Positions 7,933-16,941 of a stretch of DNA of 64,000 bases are shown piece after piece. Position 1 is the first letter of the stretch, and every line of letters begins with the position of its first letter. Source of the stretch: Actinomyces viscosus (lineage in GTDB: Bacteria; Actinomycetota; Actinomycetes; Actinomycetales; Actinomycetaceae); the NCBI RefSeq assembly GCF_900637975.1, contig NZ_LR134477.1, forward strand, positions 806,001 through 870,000. The letters are read 5' to 3'. A model generated the notes under the pieces. It saw only the letters and a program-made list of their open reading frames with translations, had not been told where the DNA came from and ran no database searches. Position numbers and translations under genes: made by a program.

Positions 7933-9207
7933 GTGGTGGGCATGGGAAGTGGGTTGTCGATGCAGGCCAGGGCCGAGATCACGGGAAAGTACGCCAGGGT
8001 GTACACGAGGGCGTCGAAGAAGGACAAGGGACGGATCCTTGATGAGGTCTGCGCAGTCACTGGCTGGAGTCGGGACAACGCGCGCCGACGCCTGGTGGCC
8101 GCAGCCAAGCGCCCACCGGGTCGCCGAAAGTCGGCGGAGCGAAGGGCTAGAGCCCGCAGGTACTCCTACGACGCCTTGAAGGTGCTCCAGCGAGTGTGGG
8201 CCGCCAGCGGCGGGCAGTGCGGCAAGTACCTCAAGGAGTCCATGCCGCTGCTGCTGGACCTGCTGGAGGCGAGCGGTGAGCTCGACGACGAGCCGCGCTA
8301 CACCCCAGCCGTCAGAGACGAGCTGGTGGCCATGAGCGCGGCGACCATTGACCGCTACCTCGCCCCGGTGCGGGCTACCGAGCAGCTGCGGGGCAAGTCG
8401 ACGACCAAGGCCGGTCCGTTGCTGCGCAGCTCCATCAAGATCCGCAAGGCCGGTGACGAGATCGAGGCTGAGCCTGGGTTCTTCGAGGTCGACACCGTCG
8501 CCCACTGCGGGCCGACCCTCAAAGGAGAGTTCACCCGGACTGTGAACATGACCGACGCGCTCACGGGGTGGACCTTCACTCGCTCAATCCGAAACAACGC
8601 TGAGAAGCACATCATCTCCGCCCTGGACGCCGCCGTGGGATGCGTCCCGTTCCCCGTTTTGGGCATGGACTTCGATAACGGCTCAGAGTTCATCAACCAC
8701 AGCGTGGTGCGCTGGGCCGGGGACTTGGACATCTACTTCACCCGCTCACGCCCCTACAGGAAGAACGACCAGGCCACCATCGAGTCGAAGAACAACCACC
8801 TGGTGCGCCGCTACGCCTTCTACTACCGCTACGACACCAGCGAGGAGCGCGAGGTCCTGGGCCGTCTCTGGGAGCAGGTCAACGTCAAGCTCAACTTCCT
8901 GACCCCCACCCGCAAGCCCATCGGATGGGGCACCGATAAGGCCGGCAGGCGCAAGCGCCTCTACGACGCTCCTCGTACCCCACTGGACCGGCTGCTGGAC
9001 ACCAGCGCCCTGACCAAGGCCCAGAAGACTGACCTGGTCTCGTACCGCAACCAGCTCAACCCCGCCTCTATCACCCGCCGCATCATCGAGCTCCAGGACG
9101 TTCTCATCCGCCTGGCCAAGGACAAGACCGACCAGCTCTACCTCGCCCAGATCCCAAGCATCCTGCCCGACGTCCACAAAGGCGTACGAGTCAGGAAAGC
9201 CTCCTAA
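7933..9207 (+). CDS. DDE transposase (rve integrase core)
   Basis: This 424-residue transposase has a basic N-terminal DNA-binding part (ITGKYARVYTRASKKDKG, then NARRRLVAAAKRPPGRR, about 17-65). The integrase-like core carries D187 (FFEVDTVAHCG), D248 (MDFDNGSEF) and E284 (DQATIESKNN); the second Asp and the Glu are 35 residues apart, the classic DD35E spacing. The C-terminal part has a KLNFLTPTRKP segment. All catalytic residues are present, so the protein may be active. The start is uncertain: GTG 7933 gives the full length, and an internal ATG 27 nt on gives MQARAEITGKY. It is the only gene of the element. Confidence 0.88.
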   Translation: MVGMGSGLSMQARAEITGKYARVYTRASKKDKGRILDEVCAVTGWSRDNARRRLVAAAKRPPGRRKSAERRARARRYSYDALKVLQRVWAASGGQCGKYLKESMPLLLDLLEASGELDDEPRYTPAVRDELVAMSAATIDRYLAPVRATEQLRGKSTTKAGPLLRSSIKIRKAGDEIEAEPGFFEVDTVAHCGPTLKGEFTRTVNMTDALTGWTFTRSIRNNAEKHIISALDAAVGCVPFPVLGMDFDNGSEFINHSVVRWAGDLDIYFTRSRPYRKNDQATIESKNNHLVRRYAFYYRYDTSEEREVLGRLWEQVNVKLNFLTPTRKPIGWGTDKAGRRKRLYDAPRTPLDRLLDTSALTKAQKTDLVSYRNQLNPASITRRIIELQDVLIRLAKDKTDQLYLAQIPSILPDVHKGVRVRKAS

Positions 9208-9222
9208 CCACCCCTCAACCTG

Positions 9223-9281
9223 GCGGGCATTCCTACATGAGGCACCGAAGACACTTCGCGGGCACCTTGACATGAGGCACC
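9223..9281. repeat. Right-end repeats of the insertion sequence
   Basis: Two copies inverted relative to the left end: GCGGGCATTCCTACATGAG at 9223-9241 and CGCGGGCACCTTGACATGAG at 9257-9275, each followed by GCACC. The outer copy pairs with the left-end repeat; the inner copy is an extra subterminal site, perhaps for transposase binding. Confidence 0.75.
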
Positions 9282-9305
9282 CCGGGCTACGTTCGTCGCC
9301 TCGTG

Positions 9306-9311
9306 TAGCAT
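9306..9311 (+). promoter_or_regulatory. -10 box TAGCAT, leaderless-type
   Basis: TAGCAT followed by 7 nt and then ATG 9319, with no Shine-Dalgarno. This spacing is typical of leaderless mRNAs in actinobacteria. Its -35 zone overlaps the right insertion-sequence junction. Confidence 0.55.
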
Positions 9312-9318
9312 TCCGGTC

Positions 9319-10092
9319 ATGTCATCGGCGACCTCAGAGAGTGGCGGGTCCTCGTCCGACGGCGAGCGCATGGTCATCGGGCATCGAGGTCTGAGCTCGC
9401 TCGCCCCGGAGAACACGATGGCCGCCTTCCGCGCCGCGGTGGATCATCAGGTGGCGTGGGTGGAGGCCGACGTCGACGTCATTGCCGACGGTACGGTGAT
9501 TGTCTGCCACGACTCGACCCTGGACCGGACCACCAACCGGACGGGCCGATACGACGACCTGACCGTCGCCGACCTGCCGGGCATTGACGCCGGAAGCTGG
9601 TTCTCCCCTCGGTTCGACGGGGAGCCGCTGCCGACCCTGGGCAGTCTCATCGACCTCATGAACGAGACGGGCCTCAACGCCAACATCGAGATCAAGCCCA
9701 ACGGGACCGGGCGGGAGGCGACGCTGCGTCTCATCGACGGCGTGGTCGCCCAGCTCGAGCGACTGCGCCCAGGAGCGGAGGTCATCGTCTCGTCCTTCAG
9801 CCATGTCCTGCTCTACCTGTTCAGGCAGCGCGCTCCGAAGGTGCCCGTGGGATGCCTCTACAAGAGCCGCACTCTCTCAGAGGACTGGAGGAGCACCCTG
9901 GAGATCGTGGGGGCCGATTACATCCACCCCGAGGACTCGAGCCTGACCCGGGAGCAGGTTCAGGCCTTTCGAGCCGAGGGGTACGGCGTCAATGTCTGGA
10001 CCGTCAACTCGCTCAGCCGTGCGAATGAGCTCTTCAACTGGGGCGTCACCGGCGTCTTCTCGGACATCGCCCACCAGATCCCTCGGCGCTGA
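9319..10092 (+). CDS. Glycerophosphodiester phosphodiesterase
   Basis: This 257-residue GDPD-family enzyme hydrolyses glycerophosphodiesters to glycerol-3-phosphate and an alcohol. The GDPD signature is complete: MVIGHRGLSSLAPENT with the catalytic His and Arg, WVEADVDVIADG with Glu and Asp metal ligands, VCHDSTLDRTTN with the second catalytic His, then IEIKPN and the C-terminal VNVWTVNS. There is no signal peptide or lipobox, so it should be cytosolic (UgpQ-like) rather than secreted like GlpQ. It recycles phospholipid head groups. It appears to be transcribed alone. Confidence 0.93.
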   Translation: MSSATSESGGSSSDGERMVIGHRGLSSLAPENTMAAFRAAVDHQVAWVEADVDVIADGTVIVCHDSTLDRTTNRTGRYDDLTVADLPGIDAGSWFSPRFDGEPLPTLGSLIDLMNETGLNANIEIKPNGTGREATLRLIDGVVAQLERLRPGAEVIVSSFSHVLLYLFRQRAPKVPVGCLYKSRTLSEDWRSTLEIVGADYIHPEDSSLTREQVQAFRAEGYGVNVWTVNSLSRANELFNWGVTGVFSDIAHQIPRR

Positions 10093-10185
10093 CAGTCCTG
10101 TCCTCGGCGCGCGTTCCCGACGGCGCCCCGGGCGGTGCTGACGCAGTGCATGCCCGGAATGCTGTGTGAGCGCAGTCACCAGGGG

Positions 10186-10191
10186 TAGGGT
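10186..10191 (+). promoter_or_regulatory. -10 box TAGGGT, leaderless-type
   Basis: TAGGGT lies 6 nt before ATG 10198. A GAGAG in the gap could be a weak ribosome site, but the distance fits a transcript starting at or next to the ATG. Confidence 0.5.
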
Positions 10192-10197
10192 GAGAGC

Positions 10198-10815
10198 ATG
10201 TCACGCTACATCGAGCTCCACCCCGTCAACCCGCAGACCCGTCTGGTTGAGAAGGTCGTCGACACGCTGCGCGACGGCGGCCTGGTCGCCTATCCCACCG
10301 ACTCCGGGTACGCCCTGGCCTGCGCGCCGGGCAACAAGGAGGGACTGGACCGCATCCGCACCATCCGCCAGCTCGACGGCAAGCACAACTTCACCTTCGT
10401 GTGCGCCGACTTCGCCCAGGTGGGTCCCCTGGCCATCGTGGGCAACAACGCCTTCAGGCTCATCAAGCGCCTCACCCCGGGACCGTGGACCTTCATCCTC
10501 AAGGGCACCAAGGATGTACCCCGGATGACGCTCAACCCGAAGAAGCACACGCTGGGCGTGCGCATCCCCGACCACGCCATCACCCAGTCCCTCGTCGCCG
10601 AGTTCGGCGCCCCCATCCTGTCATCCACCTTCATCCGCCCCGGTCACGAGGAGCCGGAGACCAACGGGTGGGAGGTCGAGGAGTCGCTGGGGCACCTCAT
10701 CGACGTCGTCATCGAGGGACCGGTGGGGCACGGGGAGCCGACCACCGTCGTCGACCTGACCGACGACGTCCCCGAGGTGCTGCGCGAGGGCGCGGGAGAC
10801 GTCAGTCTGCTGTAA
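10198..10815 (+). CDS. YciO/YrdC-like Sua5 family protein
   Basis: This 205-residue YrdC-fold protein has the family's RNA/nucleotide-binding features: GGLVAYPTDSGYALAC near 29-44, then TIRQLDGKHNFTFVCADF, LTPGPWTFILKGTKDVPR, and LGVRIPDHAITQSLVAEFG. Sua5/YrdC proteins make threonylcarbamoyl-AMP for tRNA t6A. This sequence has the shorter single-domain form and resembles YciO (SGYAL rather than the TVYGL seen in true TsaC), whose role is less certain. It may act as a paralogue of TsaC. It has its own leaderless-type promoter. Confidence 0.88.
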   Translation: MSRYIELHPVNPQTRLVEKVVDTLRDGGLVAYPTDSGYALACAPGNKEGLDRIRTIRQLDGKHNFTFVCADFAQVGPLAIVGNNAFRLIKRLTPGPWTFILKGTKDVPRMTLNPKKHTLGVRIPDHAITQSLVAEFGAPILSSTFIRPGHEEPETNGWEVEESLGHLIDVVIEGPVGHGEPTTVVDLTDDVPEVLREGAGDVSLL

Positions 10816-10938
10816 CCGGTCTGGTTGCAGCCGTTCCCATGGTGCTCGCCGGGTCCGGATCTCACTCACGGTCCTCTCCACGGCGGAAGCGGGCGGCTCT
10901 CGACGGCGAGGCCCCGGCGTGATGCCGCTCGGATCGCG

Positions 10939-11499
10939 CTACCGGCGCCGCCGGTGTCTGCGCCAGTAGCCGACCAGGCCGACCGTCAAGGCCACGGGCC
11001 AGGCCAGCATGGGCCCATAGCACAGGGAGAAGACGACGAGCTGGGCGGGCCCCATGCCCTCAACGGGCGTCCAGGACGGCGGGTCGCGCAGGAGGGCCAG
11101 GGCGAAGGGGAGGGCGACGTCGTAGTAGATGATGAGGTAGAGCAGGAGGTTGCCCGCAACGCCCACGATGACGGGCAGCCAGCGGGGGACCACCCGCCCA
11201 CCCGCACCCGGCACCCATGACGGGAGCCTCTCGCCCCACGGCCGACACAGTCCCAGGCAGGCCAGAGCGGCGCCGGCCTGGATCATCTCCAGGGCCACGA
11301 CGTAGGCGATCCCGCGCGCGCTGGTGCGGAAGAGATCCGCCCGCCCGAAGCCCACGTCCGCCCCGGCGAGCATCGCCACCCGCCAGGCGACCGAGGGCAG
11401 CGGGCACAGGAATGCCGTCCAGCACGCGGCCGCGGCCCACGGCTGCACCGGCACGGCGGCCGGCTTCCGGGCGGGCAGGGGAAGGGCTTTTGACTTCAT
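10939..11499 (-). CDS. Hypothetical membrane protein, about 4 TM
   Basis: This 186-residue protein of unknown function has hydrophobic segments around AACWTAFLCPLPSVAWRVAML, YVVALEMIQAGAALACLGL, LPVIVGVAGNLLLYLIIYY and LVVFSLCYGPMLAWPVALTVGLV. The C-terminus is Arg/His-rich (WRRHRRRR). ATG 11499 was chosen because TAGTTT at 11506-11511 lies 6 nt before it on the minus strand, a leaderless-type arrangement also seen at neighbouring genes. It stands alone between oppositely directed genes, and no family is recognised. The gap 10816-10938 holds nothing clear. Confidence 0.75.
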   Translation of the reverse strand: MKSKALPLPARKPAAVPVQPWAAAACWTAFLCPLPSVAWRVAMLAGADVGFGRADLFRTSARGIAYVVALEMIQAGAALACLGLCRPWGERLPSWVPGAGGRVVPRWLPVIVGVAGNLLLYLIIYYDVALPFALALLRDPPSWTPVEGMGPAQLVVFSLCYGPMLAWPVALTVGLVGYWRRHRRRR

Positions 11500-11505
11500 A
11501 GCCAA

Positions 11506-11511
11506 AAACTA
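11506..11511 (-). promoter_or_regulatory. -10 box TAGTTT, leaderless-type
   Basis: On the minus strand TAGTTT is followed by six bases and the ATG at 11499, again without a Shine-Dalgarno. Confidence 0.45.
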
Positions 11512-11665
11512 GTCGGACTCGGTCACGAGGAGCCCGGGACATCAGCCTCCTGCGACCGCCCCGGTCGCCGCCGGGTTCATGGTGCTTGCCGGCTGGTCCG
11601 TACCGACGTGAGGCCCGGCAGGCACCTGTAGGTCGTGCGCCCCGCGGGGCCGGCGGCGGGGGAGA

Positions 11666-11671
11666 TAGGGT
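11666..11671 (+). promoter_or_regulatory. -10 box TAGGGT, leaderless-type
   Basis: TAGGGT followed by CGCCCC and ATG 11678. No Shine-Dalgarno pairs with 16S rRNA here, so rarA is probably read from a leaderless mRNA. Confidence 0.5.
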
Positions 11672-11677
11672 CGCCCC

Positions 11678-13081
11678 ATGGACCTGTTCGAGTCGGCCGG
11701 CACTGATGACGCCGGACTTCCCGCGGACTCCCACGCGCCTCTGGCCGTGCGGATGCGGCCCCGCACACTCGATGAGCTCGAGGGGCAGGCGCACCTGCTC
11801 ACTCCCGGATCGCCTCTGCGCCGCCTCGTCGAGCCGTCCGAGGGAGCGCCGTACCCGAGTCCGGGCACGCAGGGGAGAGGAGTGCGGCCTCCCGGCGCGT
11901 CCCTGTCCTCCGTCATCCTGTGGGGGCCGCCCGGAACCGGCAAGACGACACTGGCCTACCTGGTGGCACGGGGCAGCGGACGACGCTTCGTCGAGCTGTC
12001 GGCGGTGACGGCGGGCGTCAAGGACGTGCGCGCCGTCGTCTCCGATGCCAGGCGCCGTCTGGCGGCGGGGGAGGAGACAGTGCTCTTCATCGATGAGGTG
12101 CACCGCTTCTCCCGCTCCCAGCAGGACGCCCTGCTGCCCAGCGTGGAGAACCGGTGGGTGACGCTCATCGCCGCCACCACGGAGAACCCCTCCTTCAGCG
12201 TGGTCTCGCCGCTCCTGTCGCGCTCTCTGCTCCTGACTCTTCGTCCCTTGGGCGCCGACGACGTCGGGCGCCTGGTCGATCGTGCTTTGAGCGACGATCG
12301 AGGGCTGGCCGGGTCCGTTCGAATAACCGAGGAGGCGCGCGAGCAGATCGTGCGCATGGCCGGGTCCGACGCCCGTAAGGCCCTGACCGTGCTGGAGGCC
12401 GCCGCGGGAGCGGTTCTGGCTCGGGAGACGGATCCCGACGCACAGCCCCTCATCGAGATCGCCGACGTCGAGCAGGCCGCCGACGTGGCTGCGGTGCGCT
12501 ACGACCGCGCCGGCGACCAGCACTACGACGTCATCAGCGCCTTCATCAAGTCCATGCGCGGCTCCGACCCCGACGCCACCATGCACTACCTGGCTCGCAT
12601 GATCGCCGCCGGGGAGGACCCCCGGTACATCGCCCGCCGCATCGTCATCCACGCCGCCGAGGACGTCGGGCTGGCCGACCCCGGGGTACTGTCCACCGCG
12701 GTGGCCGCTCAGCAGGCGGTCGCCATGATCGGGATGCCGGAGTCCGGGCTCCTCCTGGCCGAGGCCGCGCTCGCCGTGGCCACCGCGCCGAAGTCCAACG
12801 CGGTCACCGTGGCACTCAACGAGTCGCTGGCGGACGTGAGTGCAGGCAAGGCCGCGGCCGTACCCGCCCACCTGCGCGACGCCCACTACGCCGGGGCCGA
12901 GGGGCTCGGGCACGGTCAGGGTTACCGCTATCCGCACGACTTCCCCCATGCCGTCGTCGGCCAGCAGTACCTGCCGGAGGGACTTGAGGGCAGTCGCTAC
13001 TACCGCCCCAGCTCCAACGGCTTCGAGAGACAGCTGGCCTCCCGCCTTGAGGCCGTCCGGCGCATCCTCGACGAGAGGTAG
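11678..13081 (+). CDS. rarA: Replication-associated recombination ATPase RarA
   Basis: This 467-residue AAA+ ATPase is related to clamp loaders and acts at stalled replication forks (RarA/MgsA). An N-terminal [20 protein letters not shown] motif is followed by Walker [10 protein letters not shown] at 83-91, Walker [11 protein letters not shown], sensor 1 AATTENPSF and the arginine-finger region LLSRSLLL. The C-terminal tetramerisation part has [18 protein letters not shown] and [15 protein letters not shown]. An insert of about 20 residues (near 52-75, Pro/Gly-rich) before Walker A is longer than in E. coli. It is probably monocistronic. The gap 13082-13350 carries the rpsD leader; TAAAGT near 13190 is a possible -10 box. 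Confidence 0.95.
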   Translation: MDLFESAGTDDAGLPADSHAPLAVRMRPRTLDELEGQAHLLTPGSPLRRLVEPSEGAPYPSPGTQGRGVRPPGASLSSVILWGPPGTGKTTLAYLVARGSGRRFVELSAVTAGVKDVRAVVSDARRRLAAGEETVLFIDEVHRFSRSQQDALLPSVENRWVTLIAATTENPSFSVVSPLLSRSLLLTLRPLGADDVGRLVDRALSDDRGLAGSVRITEEAREQIVRMAGSDARKALTVLEAAAGAVLARETDPDAQPLIEIADVEQAADVAAVRYDRAGDQHYDVISAFIKSMRGSDPDATMHYLARMIAAGEDPRYIARRIVIHAAEDVGLADPGVLSTAVAAQQAVAMIGMPESGLLLAEAALAVATAPKSNAVTVALNESLADVSAGKAAAVPAHLRDAHYAGAEGLGHGQGYRYPHDFPHAVVGQQYLPEGLEGSRYYRPSSNGFERQLASRLEAVRRILDER

Positions 13082-13350
13082 GCGCGGATAGGTCCGGGGA
13101 CCTTTCGGAAGTCTCCACCCGAGTCACCACTGAGGACCGTCTCACACCGGGCGGTTCAGACATAGGTTTCTGCCGGCGGGCGCGCTAAAGTTCTCGAGTT
13201 GTCCACATCGACGACGACCGGCAGCGCCCGCTGATGCCACCGGCCGACGGCGATGCAGACCTCCTGGGGTCCCGGCCCGAACCGCGGCTGACCCCGCGCC
13301 GTCGGCACCAGCCTGCGGCGTGCGACCACCAATCCGACAGGAAAGAAACC

Positions 13351-13974
13351 ATGAGCTCTTCGCGCTCCCGCCGTCAGGTGCGTCTGTCTCGCGCCCTCGG
13401 CATCCCGCTGACCCCCAAGGCCGTGCGCTACTTCGAGCGCCGTCCCTACGGTCCCGGTGAGCACGGCCGCGCCCGCCGCCGCACCGAGTCCGACTACGCC
13501 GTCCGCCTCAAGGAGAAGCAGCGCCTGCGCGCCCAGTACGGCATCCGCGAGGCCCAGCTCCAGCGCGTCTTCGAGGAGGCCCGCCGTGGCCAGGGCCTGA
13601 CCGGTGAGTCGCTCGTCGAGCTGCTCGAGATGCGCCTGGACGCCCTCGTCCTGCGCTCCGGGATCGCCCGCACGATCGCCCAGGCCCGCCAGGACGTGGT
13701 CCACCGCCACATCCTCGTCGACGGCAAGGTCGTGGACCGCCCCTCCTACCGCGTCAAGCCCGGCCAGACCATTCAGGTCCGTCCCCGCTCCCAGGTGATG
13801 GTCCCCTTCCAGGTCGCCGCCGCCGGCGCCCACCGCGACGTGCTTCCTCCCGTCCCGGACTACCTCAACGTGGACCTCGAGAAGCTCTCGGCCACGCTGG
13901 TGCGTCGCCCCAAGCGCGACGAGGTCCCTGTGACCTGTGACGTCCAGATGGTCGTCGAGTACTACTCGCGCTGA
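13351..13974 (+). CDS. rpsD: 30S ribosomal protein S4
   Basis: The 207-residue primary rRNA-binding protein of the small subunit has an S4 RNA-binding domain around LLEMRLDALVLRSGIARTIA (about 90-155), with RQDVVHRHILVDGKVVDRPS following. The ATG at 13351 is preceded by GACAGGAAAG; longer upstream readings do not look like S4. The zinc-binding Cys of the C+ form are missing, so this is the zinc-independent C- type. The N-terminus (MSSSRSRRQVRLSRALGI) differs from the common MARYTGP start. It stands alone rather than in the alpha operon with rpsM/rpsK/rpoA, as in several actinobacteria. A strong hairpin follows. Confidence 0.97.
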   Translation: MSSSRSRRQVRLSRALGIPLTPKAVRYFERRPYGPGEHGRARRRTESDYAVRLKEKQRLRAQYGIREAQLQRVFEEARRGQGLTGESLVELLEMRLDALVLRSGIARTIAQARQDVVHRHILVDGKVVDRPSYRVKPGQTIQVRPRSQVMVPFQVAAAGAHRDVLPPVPDYLNVDLEKLSATLVRRPKRDEVPVTCDVQMVVEYYSR

Positions 13975-13990
13975 CGCCCACGCTCACCTG

Positions 13991-14037
13991 ACGCCGGGGC
14001 GCCCCGGACCCATGAGAGGTTCGGGGCGCCCCGGCGT
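13991..14037 (+). terminator. rpsD terminator hairpin
   Basis: Perfect 16-bp GC-rich inverted repeat, arms 13991-14006 and 14022-14037, starting 16 bases after the rpsD stop. Confidence 0.85.
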
Positions 14038-14200
14038 GGGAGTACGCTCACCTGGAGCAAGCCGACCGGCTGCGGCCCTACAGCCACCTGGATCCGCCGG
14101 CCACCAGACGGGCCGGTCAACCACACCACACCGTCCACACGTCCCAGCACACGGCTCGAGCGCCGAGTGCCCGGACTCACCACGAACAGGATGAGGACCC

Positions 14201-16912
14201 ATGCGCACATCCGAGATCCGCAGCCGCTGGCTGGACTACTTCGCCGCGAACGAGCACGAGATCCGGCCCTCGGTCTCCCTGGTGTCGCCCGAGCCCTCCA
14301 TCCTGTTCACCGTGGCGGGCATGGTGCCCTTCATCCCCTACATCCTGGGGACGGAGGAGGCCCCCTGGCCCCGGGCGGCCTCGGTGCAGAAGTGCATCCG
14401 TACCAACGACATCGACAACGTCGGCATCACGACGCGCCACGGCACCTTCTTCCAGATGAACGGCAACTTCTCCTTCGGCGACTACTTCAAGGAGGGGGCC
14501 ATCTCCTACGCCTGGGGCCTGCTGACCGGCAGCCGCGAGGAGGGCGGCTACGGCCTGGACGGAGACCGGCTGTGGATGACGATCTGGGAGGAGGACCAGG
14601 TCTCCTTCGACTACTGGACCCGTGAGATCGGCGTCCCCGCCGAACGGATCCAGCTGCTCCCCTTCAAGGACATCTCCTGGTCCACCGGCCAGCCCGGACC
14701 GGCCGGATCCTGCTGCGAGATCCACTACGACCGCGGCCGTGCCTACGGTCCCGACGGCGGTCCCGCCGTCGATACCCAGGGCGACCGCTTCCTGGAGATC
14801 TGGAACCTGGTCTTCGACGAGTTCCTCCGCGGGGAGGGCAAGGGACACGACTTCGAGCTCCTGGGCAAGCTCGACCAGACGGCCATCGACACCGGTGCCG
14901 GGCTGGAGCGCCTCGCCTTCATCATGCAGGACAAGCCCAACATGTATGAGATCGACGAGGTCTTCCCCGTCATCAAAGCCGCCGAGGAGCTCTCCGGCAA
15001 GGTCTACGGCCGGGGCAACGCCGGCCCCGAGGCGGGGGACGCCTACCATGACGACGTGCGCATGCGGGTTGTGGCCGACCACGTGCGCTCCGCCCTCATG
15101 CTCATCTCCGACGGCGTGCGACCGGGCAACGACGGACGCGGCTACGTCCTGCGCCGGCTCATCCGCCGGGCTGTCCGCTCCATGCGTCTGCTCGGCGTCG
15201 ACGAGGCGGCCATGCCCACCCTGCTGACCGCCTCGAAGGACGCCATGAAGGCCTCCTACCCCGAGCTCGAGACCGGCTGGAGCACCATCGCGGAGGTCGC
15301 CTACGGCGAGGAGGACGCCTTCAGGCGCACCCTGGCCGCCGGCACCACGATCCTGGACACCGCGGTGGCCTCAGCCAAGAAGGACGCAGGAAAAACCGGG
15401 CGTCCGCTGGTGTCGGGCAAGAGCGCCTTCGAGCTGCACGACACCTACGGCTTCCCCATCGACCTCACCCTGGAGATGGCGGCCGAGCAGGGGGTCGACG
15501 TCGACGAGACCGCCTTCCGCAGCCTCATGAACGAGCAGAAGGAGCGCGCCCGCGCCGACGCGCGCGCCAAGAAGACCGGGCACGCCGACATCCGCGTCTT
15601 CCGTGAGCTGGAGAAGGAGATGGGCGGCGGTTCGGCCTTCCTGGGCTACACCGAGTCCTCCGCCGAGGGAACCGTCACCGGCGTCCTCGTCGACGGCGTC
15701 CCGCAGAGCGTCGTCACCGCCCCGGCCGACGTCGAGGTGATCCTGGACCGAACCCCCTTCTACGCCGAGATGGGCGGTCAGCTCGCCGACCAGGGCACCA
15801 TTCGTCTGGCCGACGGGGGCACGGTCGAGGTCAACGACGTCCAGGCCCCCGTCAAGGGGCTGCACGTCCACCGCGGCACCCTGACCGAGGGCACGATCGC
15901 GGTGGGGGAGAAGGCCTTCGCCCAGATCGACGCGGCCCGCCGTCTGGCGATCGCGCGCGCTCACACCTCCACCCACATGGTGCACAAGGCGCTCCACGAG
16001 ATCGTCTCCGACAACGCCACCCAGGCCGGCAGCGAGAACTCCCCCTCCCGTATGCGCTTCGACTTCCGCCACGGCTCGGCCCTGGCCGGGGACCAGGTCG
16101 CGGGCATTGAGGAGCTGGTCAACGCCAAGCTCTCCGAGGACCTGGCCGTCACCGACGAGGTCATGGACATCGACGCGGCCCGGGCCCTGGGTGCCATGGC
16201 TCTGTTCGGCGAGAAGTACGGCAAGGAGGTGCGCGTCGTCTCCATCGGCGGCGACTGGTCCAAGGAGCTGTGCGCCGGGACTCATGTGCCCACCACCGGG
16301 CACATCGGCCGCATCGCGGTTGTGGGCGAGTCCTCGATCGGCTCGGGCGTACGCCGTCTCGACGCCCTCGTCGGTGAGGGCGCCTACGGCTACCAGGCCA
16401 AGGAGCACGCCCTGGTCTCCCAGCTCTCCACGCTGGTCGGAGGCCGTCCCGAGGACCTGCCCGAGCGTGTTGAGGGGCTTATGACACGCCTCAAGGACGC
16501 CGAGAAGCGGCTCGCCGCGGCCGAGCAGGCGGCCCTGTCCGCACGCACCACCGGTATCGTCTCCGACGCCGCCCGCGTGGGCGGGGTCCGTCTCGCCTCG
16601 GCCAATCTCGGCAGCATCGGATCTGCTGACGCCGTGCGCTCTCTGGCCCTCGATGTCCGCAGCCGACTCGGCGACTCCGAGCCCGTGGCCGTCGCCGTCG
16701 GAGGAGTCGTCGGCTCGCGCCCGGTCGTGGTGGTCGCCACGAACGCCGGCGCCCGAGACCAGGGGATTCGTGCCGGCGCGCTCGTGCGCACCGCGGCCCA
16801 GGTGCTGGGCGGCGGAGGCGGCGGCAAGGACGACCTGGCCCAGGGCGGCGGGCAGAACCCCGAGGCCCTGGATGAGGCTCTGCGCGCCGTCGCCGACCAG
16901 ATCAGGGCCTGA
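14201..16912 (+). CDS. alaS: Alanyl-tRNA synthetase
   Basis: The 903-residue class II synthetase charges tRNA-Ala. The N-terminal catalytic core shows RSRWLDYFAANEHE, then SVSLVSPEPSILFTVAGM and RHGTFFQMNGNFSFGDYFKE. An internal HDTYGFPIDLTLEM follows. The editing domain has the zinc motif HTSTHMVH and LCAGTHVPTTGHIG (HxxxH plus CxxxH), which clears mis-acylated Ser and Gly. The C-Ala domain ends with a glycine-rich LGGGGGGKDDLAQGGG. Length and domain order are normal. No T-box or other leader is seen in 14038-14200. The next genes ruvX, mltG and aroE follow closely, the conserved actinobacterial order. Confidence 0.98.
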   Translation: MRTSEIRSRWLDYFAANEHEIRPSVSLVSPEPSILFTVAGMVPFIPYILGTEEAPWPRAASVQKCIRTNDIDNVGITTRHGTFFQMNGNFSFGDYFKEGAISYAWGLLTGSREEGGYGLDGDRLWMTIWEEDQVSFDYWTREIGVPAERIQLLPFKDISWSTGQPGPAGSCCEIHYDRGRAYGPDGGPAVDTQGDRFLEIWNLVFDEFLRGEGKGHDFELLGKLDQTAIDTGAGLERLAFIMQDKPNMYEIDEVFPVIKAAEELSGKVYGRGNAGPEAGDAYHDDVRMRVVADHVRSALMLISDGVRPGNDGRGYVLRRLIRRAVRSMRLLGVDEAAMPTLLTASKDAMKASYPELETGWSTIAEVAYGEEDAFRRTLAAGTTILDTAVASAKKDAGKTGRPLVSGKSAFELHDTYGFPIDLTLEMAAEQGVDVDETAFRSLMNEQKERARADARAKKTGHADIRVFRELEKEMGGGSAFLGYTESSAEGTVTGVLVDGVPQSVVTAPADVEVILDRTPFYAEMGGQLADQGTIRLADGGTVEVNDVQAPVKGLHVHRGTLTEGTIAVGEKAFAQIDAARRLAIARAHTSTHMVHKALHEIVSDNATQAGSENSPSRMRFDFRHGSALAGDQVAGIEELVNAKLSEDLAVTDEVMDIDAARALGAMALFGEKYGKEVRVVSIGGDWSKELCAGTHVPTTGHIGRIAVVGESSIGSGVRRLDALVGEGAYGYQAKEHALVSQLSTLVGGRPEDLPERVEGLMTRLKDAEKRLAAAEQAALSARTTGIVSDAARVGGVRLASANLGSIGSADAVRSLALDVRSRLGDSEPVAVAVGGVVGSRPVVVVATNAGARDQGIRAGALVRTAAQVLGGGGGGKDDLAQGGGQNPEALDEALRAVADQIRA

Positions 16913-16941
16913 TTCGGCGCCCGGACCGCGTAGCAGATCAC

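Larger units (their letters stand above)
7860..9284 (+). mobile_element. Complete DDE insertion sequence
   Basis: A single transposase gene is flanked by inverted terminal sequences. The left end carries CTCATG...TGCCCGCG motifs at 7866-7884 and 7895-7922; the right end carries their inverted counterparts at 9223-9246 and 9254-9281. GGCTACG occurs at 7853-7859 and again at 9285-9291, which fits a 7-bp target duplication. Removing 7860-9284 plus one copy leaves a compact 69-bp divergent intergenic region between the arsR-type gene and the glpQ-type gene. Family assignment (IS481-like or unclassified) is unsure. Confidence 0.7.

Noticed and set aside
11060-12949. Long minus-strand open frame antisense to rarA (629 codons)
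   Set aside because: Its sequence has no recognisable domain and is a by-product of high-GC codon bias in rarA, which has full AAA+ motifs.
13234-13350. 39-residue N-terminal extension of ribosomal protein S4
   Set aside because: Not S4-like; the ATG at 13351 has a ribosome site and a typical basic S4 start.
14038-14200. Possible T-box leader before alaS
   Set aside because: No T-box sequence, specifier loop or terminator/antiterminator pair was found.
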